From Sphingomonas sp. (GTDB lineage Bacteria > Pseudomonadota > Alphaproteobacteria > Sphingomonadales > Sphingomonadaceae), in assembly GCF_017745215.1 (NCBI RefSeq), contig NZ_JAGHZV010000003.1, positions 186,001-250,000 on the forward strand: a stretch of DNA of 64,000 bases, read 5' to 3'. Positions 17,549-26,464 of the stretch are shown piece after piece. The notes below the pieces were generated by a model. It did no database searches and was not told the origin of the DNA. It saw only the letters and a program-made list of their open reading frames with translations. The position numbers and the translations under genes are program-made. Numbering within the stretch: the first letter of the stretch is position 1; each line of letters begins with the position of its first letter.

Positions 17549-18367
17549 ATGTCGGTTCGCATGGCCTTGGCGAAGCTCTGCGCCTGCACTTGCGGGGGCG
17601 CGCTGATCGGTGGCGGTTCCGTCTATGTGGCGGAGCACCCGCCGCGCCCGGCAACCGTCCAGGTGTCGAAGAAAAAGGTCGTCCGCCGCGCCACGGTGAC
17701 GCGCGCCGCGACCACCAAGCGCGTCGTGCGCCGCGTGGTGACGCAGACCCAGCAGCAATGTCCGCCTCAGGTCGTCACCGTGCAGAACCAGCCGATGCCG
17801 ATCCCCCTGCCCCCGCCCATTGACTATGGCACCCAGGCGGTGAGCGCCGCGGGGGCGGCGAGCAGCGCGGCAGCGGTGACCGGCGGATCGAGCGGCGGCG
17901 GCTTCGTCGGCGGCTTCTTCGCGGGCGGCTTCTTCGGCAGCTCGGGCAGCAGCTCGGGGTCGAGCGGGATCAACATCAACATCCAGAATTCGAACGAGCA
18001 GAGCCAGAACCAGAATCAGGACCAGAATCAGAACCAGTCCTCGACCACCAGCGGCAGCACGAGCACCAGTTCGTCGACGTCGACCGGCAGCACGAGCAGC
18101 ACCAGTTCGTCGTCGTCCTCATCGAGCTCGTCGAGCGGCTCCTCGGGCAAGCCGCACCACGGCTCGTCGGGGTGGAGCAACTCGAGCGGCTGGAGCAATT
18201 CGAGCGGCTGGACGAGCAGCGGCCATCACGGCTCGAGCACCAGTTCGTCCTCGGGCGGCCCGCATCCGGTGCCGGCCCCGCCGATGGTCCTGCTGTTCGG
18301 CGGCGCGGCGGCGGCGCTGGTCGCGCGCAAGCGGCTGGCGCGGAAGGGCGACAAGGCGGAGGGGTAA
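17549..18367 (+). CDS. Low-complexity exported protein with PEP-CTERM-like C-terminus
   Basis: A 272-residue protein: an N-terminal hydrophobic segment, a Lys/Arg/Val-rich region, then long Gly/Ser, Asn/Gln and Ser/Thr tracts and a repeated SSGWSNSSGW motif. The end reads PVPAPPMVLLFGG, then a hydrophobic helix and RKRLARK. That is the tripartite layout of PEP-CTERM/VPAPP sorting signals (proline motif, helix, basic tail) cut by exosortases. It is probably a secreted surface or matrix protein. No family otherwise recognised. The ATG follows AGGAAGAG. Confidence 0.7.
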   Translation: MSVRMALAKLCACTCGGALIGGGSVYVAEHPPRPATVQVSKKKVVRRATVTRAATTKRVVRRVVTQTQQQCPPQVVTVQNQPMPIPLPPPIDYGTQAVSAAGAASSAAAVTGGSSGGGFVGGFFAGGFFGSSGSSSGSSGININIQNSNEQSQNQNQDQNQNQSSTTSGSTSTSSSTSTGSTSSTSSSSSSSSSSSGSSGKPHHGSSGWSNSSGWSNSSGWTSSGHHGSSTSSSSGGPHPVPAPPMVLLFGGAAAALVARKRLARKGDKAEG

Positions 18368-18389
18368 CACCCACACGCGCTCCCAAACC

Positions 18390-18471
18390 CGTCATCCCCG
18401 CGAAAGCCGGGACCCAGGGCCACGGGCGACACGGCTTGCTGCCCTGGATCCCGGCTTTCGCCGGGATGACG
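18390..18471. repeat. 82-bp dispersed palindromic repeat
   Basis: Arms CGTCATCCCCGCGAAAGCC (one change) and GGCTTTCGCCGGGATGACG; core GGGCGACACGGCTTGCTG, more diverged. It lies between the convergent low-complexity protein gene and the host-attachment-family gene. Confidence 0.92.
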
Positions 18472-18481
18472 ATTTAGGGTT

Positions 18482-18940
18482 TCAAGCCTTCGACAGCGCT
18501 TCCTCGATCTGCGGGACGGTGTGGCCCACGAGGGCCTTGTCGATCTCCCCCGCGATCCGGCTGCTCACTTCCGAATGATAATGCTTCCGCAGCTCGCCCA
18601 GCGTCTTCGGCGGCGCGACGACGATCAGCGCCTCGAACTCGTGCCGCAACGCGCGCTCCTTGAGCAACTGGGCAGTCTCGGCAGCGAAGCGGTCCTCGGC
18701 CTGCTGGTGGAAGTCGGTGTTGTCGACATTGCCGTCCGCCGACCAGCCCTGGCCGTCGGCGCGAGTCGACTGCATCCGCCCGGCGAGATCGGTGGCGCTG
18801 TCATGGTCGTCGGGGTTGCGCGGCGCATCGAGCCGCTGCTCGACGATCAGGTTGGGGAATTCGGCATCACCCTCGTTGCGGAAGAACAGCGACTTTCGCC
18901 CGTCGGCGACGACGACGAGCGCGTTGTGCGGAAGCTGCAT
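18482..18940 (-). CDS. Host-attachment-family protein (AtsE-like)
   Basis: A 152-residue protein resembling the Host_attach family named after Agrobacterium/Rhizobium attachment genes. NALVVVADGRKSLFF opens the Rossmann-like core, FEALIVVAPPKTLGELR follows, and the C-terminus is EIDKALVGHTVPQIEEALSKA. A central variable, acidic loop contains DLAGRMQS. Family members are widespread in non-pathogens, so a true attachment role is doubtful. The ATG at 18940 is chosen because the family starts at the MQLPHNALVVV strand; upstream extension is shadow sequence. Confidence 0.82.
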   Translation of the reverse strand: MQLPHNALVVVADGRKSLFFRNEGDAEFPNLIVEQRLDAPRNPDDHDSATDLAGRMQSTRADGQGWSADGNVDNTDFHQQAEDRFAAETAQLLKERALRHEFEALIVVAPPKTLGELRKHYHSEVSSRIAGEIDKALVGHTVPQIEEALSKA

Positions 18941-19064
18941 GGGCCGAACTCCTGTGCTGGCGGTCAACCAACACCAACGCGCACGCCCCGCCACGGTTGC
19001 GCAACGAATTACTGCAATCCTCCCGGGTTGCACGGTTAACACCCTCCCGCCATAGGCGTGGCCG

Positions 19065-20342
19065 ATGCACGACATCCGCACCATCCGGGACCATCCCGAG
19101 CAGTTCGACCGCGGCCTCGCGCGCCGCGGCGTCGAGCCCGCCGCCGCCGACCTGATCGCGCTCGACGAGCGCCGCCGCGCGGTCGTCACCGAGCTCCAGG
19201 CGGGGCAAGCGCGCCGCAACGAAGCCTCGAAGGCGATCGGCGCGGCCAAGGCGCAGAAGGACGAAGCGCTCGCCGCGTCGCTGATGGCCGAGGTCTCGGC
19301 GCTCAAGGAGCGGCTGCCCGCGCTCGAGGGCGAGGAGCGCGAGCTCACCGAGACGCTCAACGCGCGCCTCGCGTCGATCCCCAACATCCCGCTCGACGAC
19401 GTGCCCCCCGGCAAGGACGAGGACGACAATGCGCTCGTCCACGTCCGCGGCGAGCAGCCGGCCTTCGCCTTCGAGCCGAAGGAGCATGACGCGATCGGCC
19501 CCGCGCTCGGCCTCGACTTCGAGACCGGGGCGTTGCTCTCGGGCGCGCGCTTTACCTTCCTCAAGGGGCATGCGGCGAAGCTCCACCGCGCGCTCGGCCA
19601 GTTCATGCTCGACGTGCTGTGCGAGGATCATGGCTATCAGCAGTGCGTGCCGCCCGTGCTGGTGCGCAGCGAGACGATGTTCGGCACCGGCCAGCTGCCC
19701 AAGTTCGCCGAGGACAGCTTCCAGACCACCGACGGCCGCTGGCTGATCCCGACTTCTGAGGTGAGCCTCACCAATGCGGTGCGCGAGCAGATCCTGTCCG
19801 AGGAAGCGCTGCCGATCCGGATGACCGCGCTCACCCCCTGTTTCCGCTCCGAGGCCGGCGCGGCGGGGCGCGACACGCGCGGCTTCATCCGCCAGCACCA
19901 GTTCGAGAAGGTCGAGATGGTCTCGATCACCACGCCCGAGATGTCCGAAGCCGAGCACGAGCGGATGACGGCTTGCGCCGAGGACATCCTCACGCGGCTC
20001 GGCCTGTCGTTCCGCCGGATGAAGCTGTGCAGCGGCGACATGGGGTTCACCGCGGCGCGCACCTACGACCTCGAAGTGTGGCTGCCCGGCCAGGCGCGCT
20101 ACCGCGAGATCTCGAGCTGCTCGACCTGCACCGATTTCCAGGCGCGGCGGATGAACGCGCGCTACCGGCCCGAGGGCGAGAAGGGGACGCGCTTCGTCCA
20201 CACGCTCAACGGCTCGGGGCTGGCGGTGGGGCGCACGCTCGTCGCGGTGCTCGAGAATTACCAGCAGGAAGACGGTTCGGTGGCAGTGCCCGAGGCGCTG
20301 CAGCCGTATCTGCGCGGGCTCAATCGGTTCGAGCCCGCCTGA
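19065..20342 (+). CDS. serS: Seryl-tRNA synthetase
   Basis: A 425-residue class II synthetase of typical length. The N-terminal long coiled-coil arm (about residues 30-100) binds the tRNA-Ser variable arm. Class II motifs follow: motif 2 around [20 protein letters not shown], the serine-site stretch [18 protein letters not shown] and motif 3 [17 protein letters not shown]. Charges tRNA-Ser and tRNA-Sec in the cytoplasm. The ATG start [14 protein letters not shown] is standard. It precedes an NlpD-like lipoprotein gene by 34 nt. Confidence 0.97.
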   Translation: MHDIRTIRDHPEQFDRGLARRGVEPAAADLIALDERRRAVVTELQAGQARRNEASKAIGAAKAQKDEALAASLMAEVSALKERLPALEGEERELTETLNARLASIPNIPLDDVPPGKDEDDNALVHVRGEQPAFAFEPKEHDAIGPALGLDFETGALLSGARFTFLKGHAAKLHRALGQFMLDVLCEDHGYQQCVPPVLVRSETMFGTGQLPKFAEDSFQTTDGRWLIPTSEVSLTNAVREQILSEEALPIRMTALTPCFRSEAGAAGRDTRGFIRQHQFEKVEMVSITTPEMSEAEHERMTACAEDILTRLGLSFRRMKLCSGDMGFTAARTYDLEVWLPGQARYREISSCSTCTDFQARRMNARYRPEGEKGTRFVHTLNGSGLAVGRTLVAVLENYQQEDGSVAVPEALQPYLRGLNRFEPA

Positions 20343-20376
20343 CATTGCGCACGGGGCTGCTCGGGGGAGGGGCAAG

Positions 20377-21471
20377 ATGCGAGGATTCATGGCGCTGAGC
20401 GCGCTGTTCTTGTTGTGCGGCTGCATCCCGCAGACCGCCGGGCCCGGCTATTCGAGCGAGCTGCCGCCGCAGCCCGTGAGCTATGCCGCCGAGGCGCCGC
20501 GCGAGCCCGTCGAGTCGGGCCAGTCCGTACCCGATCCGACCGCCGATCCGGGCTATGACGTGCGCATCACCAACCCGGCGCCGCCGGTTTGGAAGCTCCG
20601 CACGGTCACGCCCGACGCCCAGCGCGTCGCGCCGACGCGTTATACGGTGCGCAGCGGCGACACGCTGCGGCTGATCGCGGTGCGCACGGGCGCAGGCTCC
20701 GAGGCGATCGCGCGCGCCAACGATCTCAACGCACCCTATACGCTCCAGCCGGGCCAGACTTTGGTCATCCCCGGCGGGCGCTACCACCTCGTCCGCGAAG
20801 GCGAGACGGGAATCGCGATCGCCCAGGCCTATCGCACCGACTGGTCGAAGCTGATCGCCGCGAACGACCTCGACGAGCCCTATGTCCTGCGCGCGGGCAT
20901 GCGGCTGCTGATCCCCGAGAACGAGACGATCGAGCAGCGCGCCGCGCGCTTCCACCTCGATCTCGACGTCGACGACATCGTGACCGGCGGCCAGCCCGCG
21001 CTCGCCGCGGGCGCCGCGCCGGTGAAGCCCAGCCCCTCGCCGCGCAAGCCCCTGCCCGCGACCGCTGCGGTGGCGGTGCCGGCGAGGTTGAACAGCGGCT
21101 TCGCCTGGCCGGTGCGCGGATCGGTGATCAAGCATTTCGGGCCCGGCGCATCCGGAGAACGCAACGACGGGATCAAGATCGCGGTGCCGATGGGCACGCC
21201 GGTGCTCGCCTCGGCAGACGGCGTCGTGGCCTATGCCGGCAGCGACATCGCCGCGCTGGGCGGGCTGGTGATCCTGCGCCACGGCGACGGCTGGACGACG
21301 GTCTACGGCCACGCCGGCCAGCTACTCGTCCAGCGCGGACAATCGGTGAAGAAGGGCCAGGCGATCGCGCTCTCGGGCAATTCGGGCTTCGCCGACCGGC
21401 CCGAGGTCCATTTCGAGATGCGCCAGGGCCGGACGCCGGTCGATCCCGAGCAGCGGCTGGCGCGGCGGTGA
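20377..21471 (+). CDS. NlpD/EnvC-like LysM-M23 lipoprotein, probably catalytically inactive
   Basis: A 364-residue lipoprotein. The signal peptide ends in the lipobox LLCGC. Two LysM modules follow (YTVRSGDTLRLIAVRTG near residue 90 and YHLVREGETGIAIAQAYR near 145), then a linker and a C-terminal LytM/M23 domain from about residue 245. The usual HxGxD zinc motif reads NDGIK, and only the later VHFEMR His remains. It is therefore probably an amidase activator like NlpD or EnvC rather than an endopeptidase. Acts at the septal cell wall, by homology. Confidence 0.87.
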   Translation: MRGFMALSALFLLCGCIPQTAGPGYSSELPPQPVSYAAEAPREPVESGQSVPDPTADPGYDVRITNPAPPVWKLRTVTPDAQRVAPTRYTVRSGDTLRLIAVRTGAGSEAIARANDLNAPYTLQPGQTLVIPGGRYHLVREGETGIAIAQAYRTDWSKLIAANDLDEPYVLRAGMRLLIPENETIEQRAARFHLDLDVDDIVTGGQPALAAGAAPVKPSPSPRKPLPATAAVAVPARLNSGFAWPVRGSVIKHFGPGASGERNDGIKIAVPMGTPVLASADGVVAYAGSDIAALGGLVILRHGDGWTTVYGHAGQLLVQRGQSVKKGQAIALSGNSGFADRPEVHFEMRQGRTPVDPEQRLARR

Positions 21472-21478
21472 TGGCCAG

Positions 21479-21826
21479 ATGATGGAGCGCTTGCTGCCGA
21501 TCCTGCTGCTGATCGGCTCGAACCTGTTCATGACCGTCGCCTGGTACGGCCACCTCAAGTACAAGCAGGCCCCCTTGGCGTTCGTGATCCTCACCAGCTG
21601 GGGGATCGCGCTGATCGAATATTGCCTCGCGGTGCCCGCCAACCGTTGGGGGAGCAACGTCTATTCGGCCGCGCAGCTCAAGGCGATCCAGGAAGTGATC
21701 ACGCTGACCGTCTTTGCGGGCTTCTCGATCCTCTATCTCGGGCAGAAGCTCAGCTGGAACCACGCCATCGGCTTCGCGCTGATCGCCGCCGGCGCCTGGT
21801 TCGTCTTCCGCGCGCCGGCGGGATAA
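21479..21826 (+). CDS. DUF486 (DMT-superfamily) membrane protein
   Basis: A 115-residue protein with four hydrophobic helices. LIGSNLFMTVAWYGHLKYK at the start and AWFVFRAP at the end, with LIEYCLAVPANRWG between, match the DUF486/DMT family. Function is unknown; its topology is like half of an EmrE-type transporter. The stop of the NlpD-like gene is only 7 nt upstream, so the two are probably co-transcribed. Two adjacent ATG codons are possible starts. Confidence 0.85.
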   Translation: MMERLLPILLLIGSNLFMTVAWYGHLKYKQAPLAFVILTSWGIALIEYCLAVPANRWGSNVYSAAQLKAIQEVITLTVFAGFSILYLGQKLSWNHAIGFALIAAGAWFVFRAPAG

Positions 21827-21848
21827 TCCACTGAGACTAAATGACGTT

Positions 21849-22110
21849 GTCACTCTGAACTTGGGCGTGTCATCAATTGCGAGATGGATTTGCGCGCCCC
21901 TCGACCGTCATCCCGGCGAAAGCCGGGAGCCAGGGCCGCGAGCGATGTCCTCCGTAACCCTGGGTCCCGGCTTTCGCCGGGATGACGACTTAAGGGCGCG
22001 CGCATCCCTCCCTCGCAACCTTCGAAAGCACACAATTGATGACACGCCCCTGTTTCAGCATCCAATTCTCCAAGAGCGATACGGCCCAGAGGATGGTTGG
22101 ATGCTGAAAC
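21849..22110. repeat. Composite nested inverted-repeat region around an 82-bp repeat
   Basis: Three nested elements fill this convergent gap. A 17-bp perfect inverted repeat GGGCGTGTCATCAATTG (21863-21879) and its complement (22033-22049) bracket the 82-bp element. Its left side starts with the 33-nt sequence shared with 14554. Immediately after comes a second inverted repeat, GTTTCAGCATCCAA (22052-22065) and TTGGATGCTGAAAC (22097-22110), with a 31-nt loop. No coding potential seen in 21827-22154. Confidence 0.85.
21906..21987. repeat. 82-bp dispersed palindromic repeat (orientation B)
   Basis: Arms CGTCATCCCGGCGAAAGCC and GGCTTTCGCCGGGATGACG; core CCGCGAGCGATGTCCTCCG. It lies between the convergent DUF486 and DUF1761 genes, inside a larger inverted repeat. 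Confidence 0.93.
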
Positions 22111-22154
22111 GCGTTCAGGTGACGGTTATCGGCGTGGCGATAGAACGCTTCCGA

Positions 22155-22559
22155 TCAGCGCAGCACGCCGAACACCGCGCCGATCGTGAGGTAGATCGCC
22201 AGCCAATAGCCCGCGTCGATCAGGAACAGCGCCCGGCTCATCCGCGAGAAGAGATAGTTTACCCCGAACGCGGGGATCACGAAGCCGATCGCGACGAGCG
22301 CGACGATGATCATCGAATGGTGGAAATCCATCGGCGCGTCATAGCTGTTGAACAGATGGTCGAGCGCGAGCGCCGAGAAGAGGTTGAGCAGGAAGGTCAG
22401 CCCGAAGGTGAGCGGCAGGTTCGCGCCCTGCTTCGCGCTCTCGGGCGTGAAGCCGCGCTCCTTCATCCACGCCTTGCCGAAGATCGGCCCGTACCACAGG
22501 CCGCCCACCAAGAACCCAGCCACCGATGCGACGAGCACGGCCAGCCAATGGATCTGCAT
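22155..22559 (-). CDS. DUF1761 membrane protein
   Basis: A 134-residue protein with four hydrophobic helices. The start IHWLAVLVASVAGFLVGGLW, then YGPIFGKAWMKERGF and the ending LAIYLTIGAVFGVLR match the DUF1761 family of unknown function. The ATG was chosen where the family's WLAVLV helix begins; the RC upstream sequence GGGGAGAGGGGAA is a good ribosome site. Divergent from rimO. Confidence 0.87.
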   Translation of the reverse strand: MQIHWLAVLVASVAGFLVGGLWYGPIFGKAWMKERGFTPESAKQGANLPLTFGLTFLLNLFSALALDHLFNSYDAPMDFHHSMIIVALVAIGFVIPAFGVNYLFSRMSRALFLIDAGYWLAIYLTIGAVFGVLR

Positions 22560-22670
22560 TTCCCCTCTCCCCAATCGCCATGAAGCGCGTCCCGTTTCGG
22601 GCGGCGAACGATACCCCGTAGCGGCCCCGGCTGGCAATTTCTGCACAAAGGCCTATGTCGCGCGCCGATC

Positions 22671-24002
22671 ATGGCAACGAAGCTTCCCGAACCGCCCCGC
22701 GTGGGCATGGTGTCCTTGGGCTGTCCCAAGAACCTCGTCGACTCCGAGCGCATCCTCACCAAGCTGCGCTCGGAAGGCTATGCCATGTCGCCGGACTATG
22801 CCGGCGCCGATGTGGTGCTGGTCAACACCTGCGGCTTCCTCGACAGCGCCAAGGAAGAGAGCCTCGAGGCGATCGGCGAAGCGATCGCCGAGAACGGCCG
22901 GGTGATCGTCACCGGCTGCATGGGCAAGGAAGCCGAGCTGATCCGCGAGCGCTTCCCCAATGTCCTCGCGGTGACGGGCGCGCACCAATATGAGCAGGTC
23001 GTCGGCGCGGTGCACGATGCGGCGCCGATGCCGCCCAACGCCTTCCTGAACCTGGTGCCCGAGAGCGGGCTCAAGCTCACGCCCAGGCACTACAGCTATC
23101 TGAAGATCTCGGAGGGCTGCAACCACCGCTGCGCCTTCTGCATCATCCCGAGCCTGCGCGGCGACCTCGTCAGCCGCCGCCCCGACGCGATCCTGCGCGA
23201 GGCCGAGAAGCTGGTCGAGGCGGGGACCAAGGAGCTGCTGGTCATCAGCCAGGACACCTCGGCGTACGGGGTCGACATCCGCAAGGAGCCGCGGCAGTGG
23301 AAGGGGCACGAAGTCGTCCCCCACATGACCGACCTCGCGCGCGAGCTGGGCCAGTTGGGGGCGTGGGTCCGCCTCCACTATGTCTACCCCTACCCCCATG
23401 TCGACCAGGTCATCCCGCTGATGGCCGAGGGGCTGGTGCTCCCCTATCTCGACATCCCCTTCCAGCATGCCGCGCCGAGCGTGCTCCGCCGGATGCGCCG
23501 CCCCGCCAACGAAGCCAAGGTGCTCGAGCGGCTGCGCGAGTGGCGCGCGATCTGCCCCGACATCGCGATCCGCTCGACCTTCGTCGTCGGCTTCCCCGGC
23601 GAGACCGACGCGGACTTCGAATATCTCCTCGAATGGCTCGAGGAAGCGCAGCTCGACCGCGTCGGCGCCTTCCGCTTCGAGCCGGTCGAAGGTGCTTCGG
23701 CGAACGCGCTGCCCGATCCGGTGCCCGAGGACGTCAAGGAGGAGCGCTACGCCCGGGTGATGGCGAAGACCGCGGCGATCAGCGCGGCCAAGCTCCAGGC
23801 CAAGGTCGGCCGCGTGCTCGACGTGATCGTCGACGACGTCGATCCCGACGGCGGCGCGACGGGTCGTTCCAAGGCCGACGCGCCCGAGATCGACGGCCAG
23901 GTCTTCCTGCGCGACGCGGGGCATTATGCCCCCGGCGACATCGTCCGGGTGACGATCGAGGACGCCGACGAGCACGATCTCTACGGCGCGCCGATCGCTT
24001 GA
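22671..24002 (+). CDS. rimO: Ribosomal protein S12 methylthiotransferase RimO
   Basis: A 443-residue radical-SAM methylthiotransferase. The N-terminal UPF0004 domain has [15 protein letters not shown] and [13 protein letters not shown] (its three Cys bind a [4Fe-4S] cluster). The radical-SAM motif [15 protein letters not shown] (CxxxCxxC) is near residue 150, and a C-terminal TRAM domain follows. It methylthiolates the conserved aspartate of ribosomal protein S12. The DUF1761 gene is divergent upstream; a serine hydrolase gene follows 30 nt downstream. Confidence 0.96.
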   Translation: MATKLPEPPRVGMVSLGCPKNLVDSERILTKLRSEGYAMSPDYAGADVVLVNTCGFLDSAKEESLEAIGEAIAENGRVIVTGCMGKEAELIRERFPNVLAVTGAHQYEQVVGAVHDAAPMPPNAFLNLVPESGLKLTPRHYSYLKISEGCNHRCAFCIIPSLRGDLVSRRPDAILREAEKLVEAGTKELLVISQDTSAYGVDIRKEPRQWKGHEVVPHMTDLARELGQLGAWVRLHYVYPYPHVDQVIPLMAEGLVLPYLDIPFQHAAPSVLRRMRRPANEAKVLERLREWRAICPDIAIRSTFVVGFPGETDADFEYLLEWLEEAQLDRVGAFRFEPVEGASANALPDPVPEDVKEERYARVMAKTAAISAAKLQAKVGRVLDVIVDDVDPDGGATGRSKADAPEIDGQVFLRDAGHYAPGDIVRVTIEDADEHDLYGAPIA

Positions 24003-24032
24003 TCGCCCGACACGGGCGGCTATGACACGCGG

Positions 24033-25460
24033 ATGATCCTCCGCCCCCTGCTCGTCGCGCTGCTCGCGCTCGTCGCCACGCCCGCGCTCGTCGCCACGCC
24101 CGCGCTCGCCCAGCCGCTCACGCCCGACGAGAGCGGGCAAGTCGACAAGATCGTCGCCGATGCGCTGGCCAGCACCGGCGTGCCCTCGGCCTCGGTCGCG
24201 ATCGTGCGCGACGGCAAGATCGTCTTCGCCAGGGCCTATGGCGACCAGGGCCCGGGCGTCGCCGGCCCGGCGAGCGCCGACGCCAAATATCCGATCGCCT
24301 CGATCTCGAAGCAGTTCACCGCCGCGGCGATCCTGATGCTCGCCCAGGAAGGCAAGCTCAGCCTCGACGACAAGGTCTCGAAGTGGATCCCGGGCATCAC
24401 CCGCGGCGACGAGATCAGTGTCCGCCAGCTGCTCAGCCACACCGCCGGCCTGCAGGATTACTGGCCGCAGGATTACAGCTTCGTCGCGATGGAAAAGCCG
24501 ACGACGCCGCAGGGCATCGTCGACCGCTGGGCGAAGAAGCCGCTCGACTTCGAGCCCGGCACCCAGTGGCAATATTCGAACACCGGCTATGTCGTCGCGG
24601 GGATGATCGTCGAGAAGGCGTCGGGCACGACGCTGCTGAAGTATCTCGAGAAAAAGGTGTTCAAGCCGCTCGGCATGAAGCCGGTCGACCAGGACCTCGC
24701 GATCGGCAAGGGCTATCCCCAGCCGACGCACCGCTTCGCGCTTGGCCCGGTGCGCCCGGCCACGCCGGCGGCGAACGGCTGGCTCTGGGCGGCGGGCGAG
24801 CTGGCGATGAGCGCGAGCGACCTCGCCAAATGGGACATCGCGCGCATCGACCGCACGATCCTCGCCCCCGCCGACTGGGCGACGCAGGAGACCGAAGTGA
24901 AGCTCAGCGACGGCCACGGTACGCGCTACGGCCTGGGCGTGGCGGTCGCGTCGGAGAACGGCATTCCGGCGATCGAGCATGGCGGCGAGGCCGTGGGCTT
25001 CCTCTCGGACAACATCGTGCTGCGCGACAAGCGCTTTGCGGTGGTGGCGATCGTCAACGCCGATTTCGGCGACGCGCAGGGCACGATCGCCGACGGGATC
25101 ATCGATCTCTTCTACCCGGTGCAGGCGCCACCGGTGGCCGAGAGCGAGGACCAGGTCCGCGACGCGCTCGCGCGCAAGGTCTTCGACCAGCTCCGCGCCG
25201 GAACGCTCGACCGCAGCCTGCTCACCGAGGACGCCAACTATTATTTCGACGCGACGGCGACCGCCGACTATCGCGACAGCCTGTCGGCGCTCGGCGACCC
25301 GCAGAGCTTCACCGCGACGCGCGGCCCGCGGCTGCGCGGCGGCTTCGTCAACCGCAACTATTCGATCACCTATGCGGGGCGGAAGCTGACCGCGGTGACC
25401 TATGCCGAGCCGGGCATCGCGGGCAAGTTCGAGCAGTTCATCGTGATGCCCGCGAATTAG
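24033..25460 (+). CDS. Exported serine hydrolase, beta-lactamase/D-peptidase family
   Basis: A 475-residue protein with a signal peptide (cut after TPALAQ) and a class C beta-lactamase-like domain. SISK gives the SxxK nucleophile and Lys near residue 92, YSN (in YSNTGY) is the second motif, and EHGGEAVG supplies the HxG-type third motif. A C-terminal ~100-residue extension follows. Family members are esterases, D-aminopeptidases or PBP-like proteins; the substrate is unknown. The signal peptide contains an exact 18-nt tandem duplication (24072-24107), repeating VATPAL. Confidence 0.9.
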   Translation: MILRPLLVALLALVATPALVATPALAQPLTPDESGQVDKIVADALASTGVPSASVAIVRDGKIVFARAYGDQGPGVAGPASADAKYPIASISKQFTAAAILMLAQEGKLSLDDKVSKWIPGITRGDEISVRQLLSHTAGLQDYWPQDYSFVAMEKPTTPQGIVDRWAKKPLDFEPGTQWQYSNTGYVVAGMIVEKASGTTLLKYLEKKVFKPLGMKPVDQDLAIGKGYPQPTHRFALGPVRPATPAANGWLWAAGELAMSASDLAKWDIARIDRTILAPADWATQETEVKLSDGHGTRYGLGVAVASENGIPAIEHGGEAVGFLSDNIVLRDKRFAVVAIVNADFGDAQGTIADGIIDLFYPVQAPPVAESEDQVRDALARKVFDQLRAGTLDRSLLTEDANYYFDATATADYRDSLSALGDPQSFTATRGPRLRGGFVNRNYSITYAGRKLTAVTYAEPGIAGKFEQFIVMPAN

Positions 25461-25604
25461 TGCGTACTCTTGTTGCCATGAACGATCTTCGAGATCAATT
25501 ACGCGGTTGATCTTCGATGCGTCTGCAAACGCTCCCCAAGTAACGCTTGTTGCTCTGCACCTGCGTAGTAATATCCAGTCGGATCATGCAAAGGGGGCTG
25601 GAGG

Positions 25605-26327
25605 GTGCGCAAGGGGGAGATTATCGCGCTTGTCGTCGCGGTCATCGGCGTCGTTTTTGCGGCGCTTGCCGTTCCGATTTTTCAGGGACCCATAACGCGG
25701 TTCTTCCACAGCATTGGTTGGGGGAGCGATGCGCCCGCAACGCAGCCGGAATCATCCTCCAATATCGCCTCGCCGCCCGATAACGAGAGTCGAGCACCGG
25801 CAAACGACCACGATCGAAACGCGATGGGTGAGGTTCAGGACACGCCAGCCACGTCGGCTTCTTCGACACCTACCCCCACTCCCGCGCCCACACCGTCACC
25901 CTCTCCGACACCGACTCCCCCGAAAATCGTGCCCGGAAACGGTCAGGCGGCAGACCGATCCTGTACTCCCTACTCAAGGGTCGTCCTGATCTTCTCGCGC
26001 AGTTCGAATGCTGACGGAGCCTTCAATCAGGTTGAGAGCAATCTCGACATCCAGATGAAGAACTGTTCGGGTTCCAACTTTACTGCCGTTTTCGATACCG
26101 GAGCTGAAACTTCCTATGCCTATGAGGGTACGCTCACCGATCAAGCCATTCATTTCGATTTCGGCTATGATCAGACTTACTGGAGCAACAAACGCGGTAC
26201 CCGGGTCAAATGCACCGCCGATGGCACCATCACCGATCAGAAAAACGTCTACGAAGGATCGTTGCTCTGCCACTGGTACGAACAAACGTTGCGACCCTTC
26301 GGGATCGTGAAGATCATCGTCCGCTAG
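25605..26327 (+). CDS. Single-pass membrane protein with Pro/Thr linker, unknown function
   Basis: A 240-residue protein: a short basic N-terminus, one membrane helix (IIALVVAVIGVVFAALAVPI), a Ser/Pro/Thr linker (TPTPTPAPTPSPSPTPTPP) and a C-terminal domain with four Cys that may form disulphides. No family recognised. It starts at a GTG with AAGGGGG upstream. Codon use and GC are visibly lower than in neighbours (e.g. AACTTTACTGCCGTTTTCGA), suggesting recent acquisition. It stands alone, with ~140 bases of similarly AT-rich DNA on each side. Confidence 0.7.
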   Translation: MRKGEIIALVVAVIGVVFAALAVPIFQGPITRFFHSIGWGSDAPATQPESSSNIASPPDNESRAPANDHDRNAMGEVQDTPATSASSTPTPTPAPTPSPSPTPTPPKIVPGNGQAADRSCTPYSRVVLIFSRSSNADGAFNQVESNLDIQMKNCSGSNFTAVFDTGAETSYAYEGTLTDQAIHFDFGYDQTYWSNKRGTRVKCTADGTITDQKNVYEGSLLCHWYEQTLRPFGIVKIIVR

Positions 26328-26464
26328 CTTCGGATTTTCATCAGCTCGGGACATGCTTCGCGGGGCGTTGCGGTTGAGGTGCGGGCATCCTCCCTCTCTC
26401 TCCCGATCACACAAATCGCTTCTTCATGCTGGCGAATTGCGACCTGCACGCCTAGATCACCCGC

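Noticed and set aside
17332..17589. 85-residue minus-strand frame in the AT-rich gap after dksA
   Set aside because: It overlaps the start of the secreted-protein gene, has no ribosome site and no recognisable protein features.
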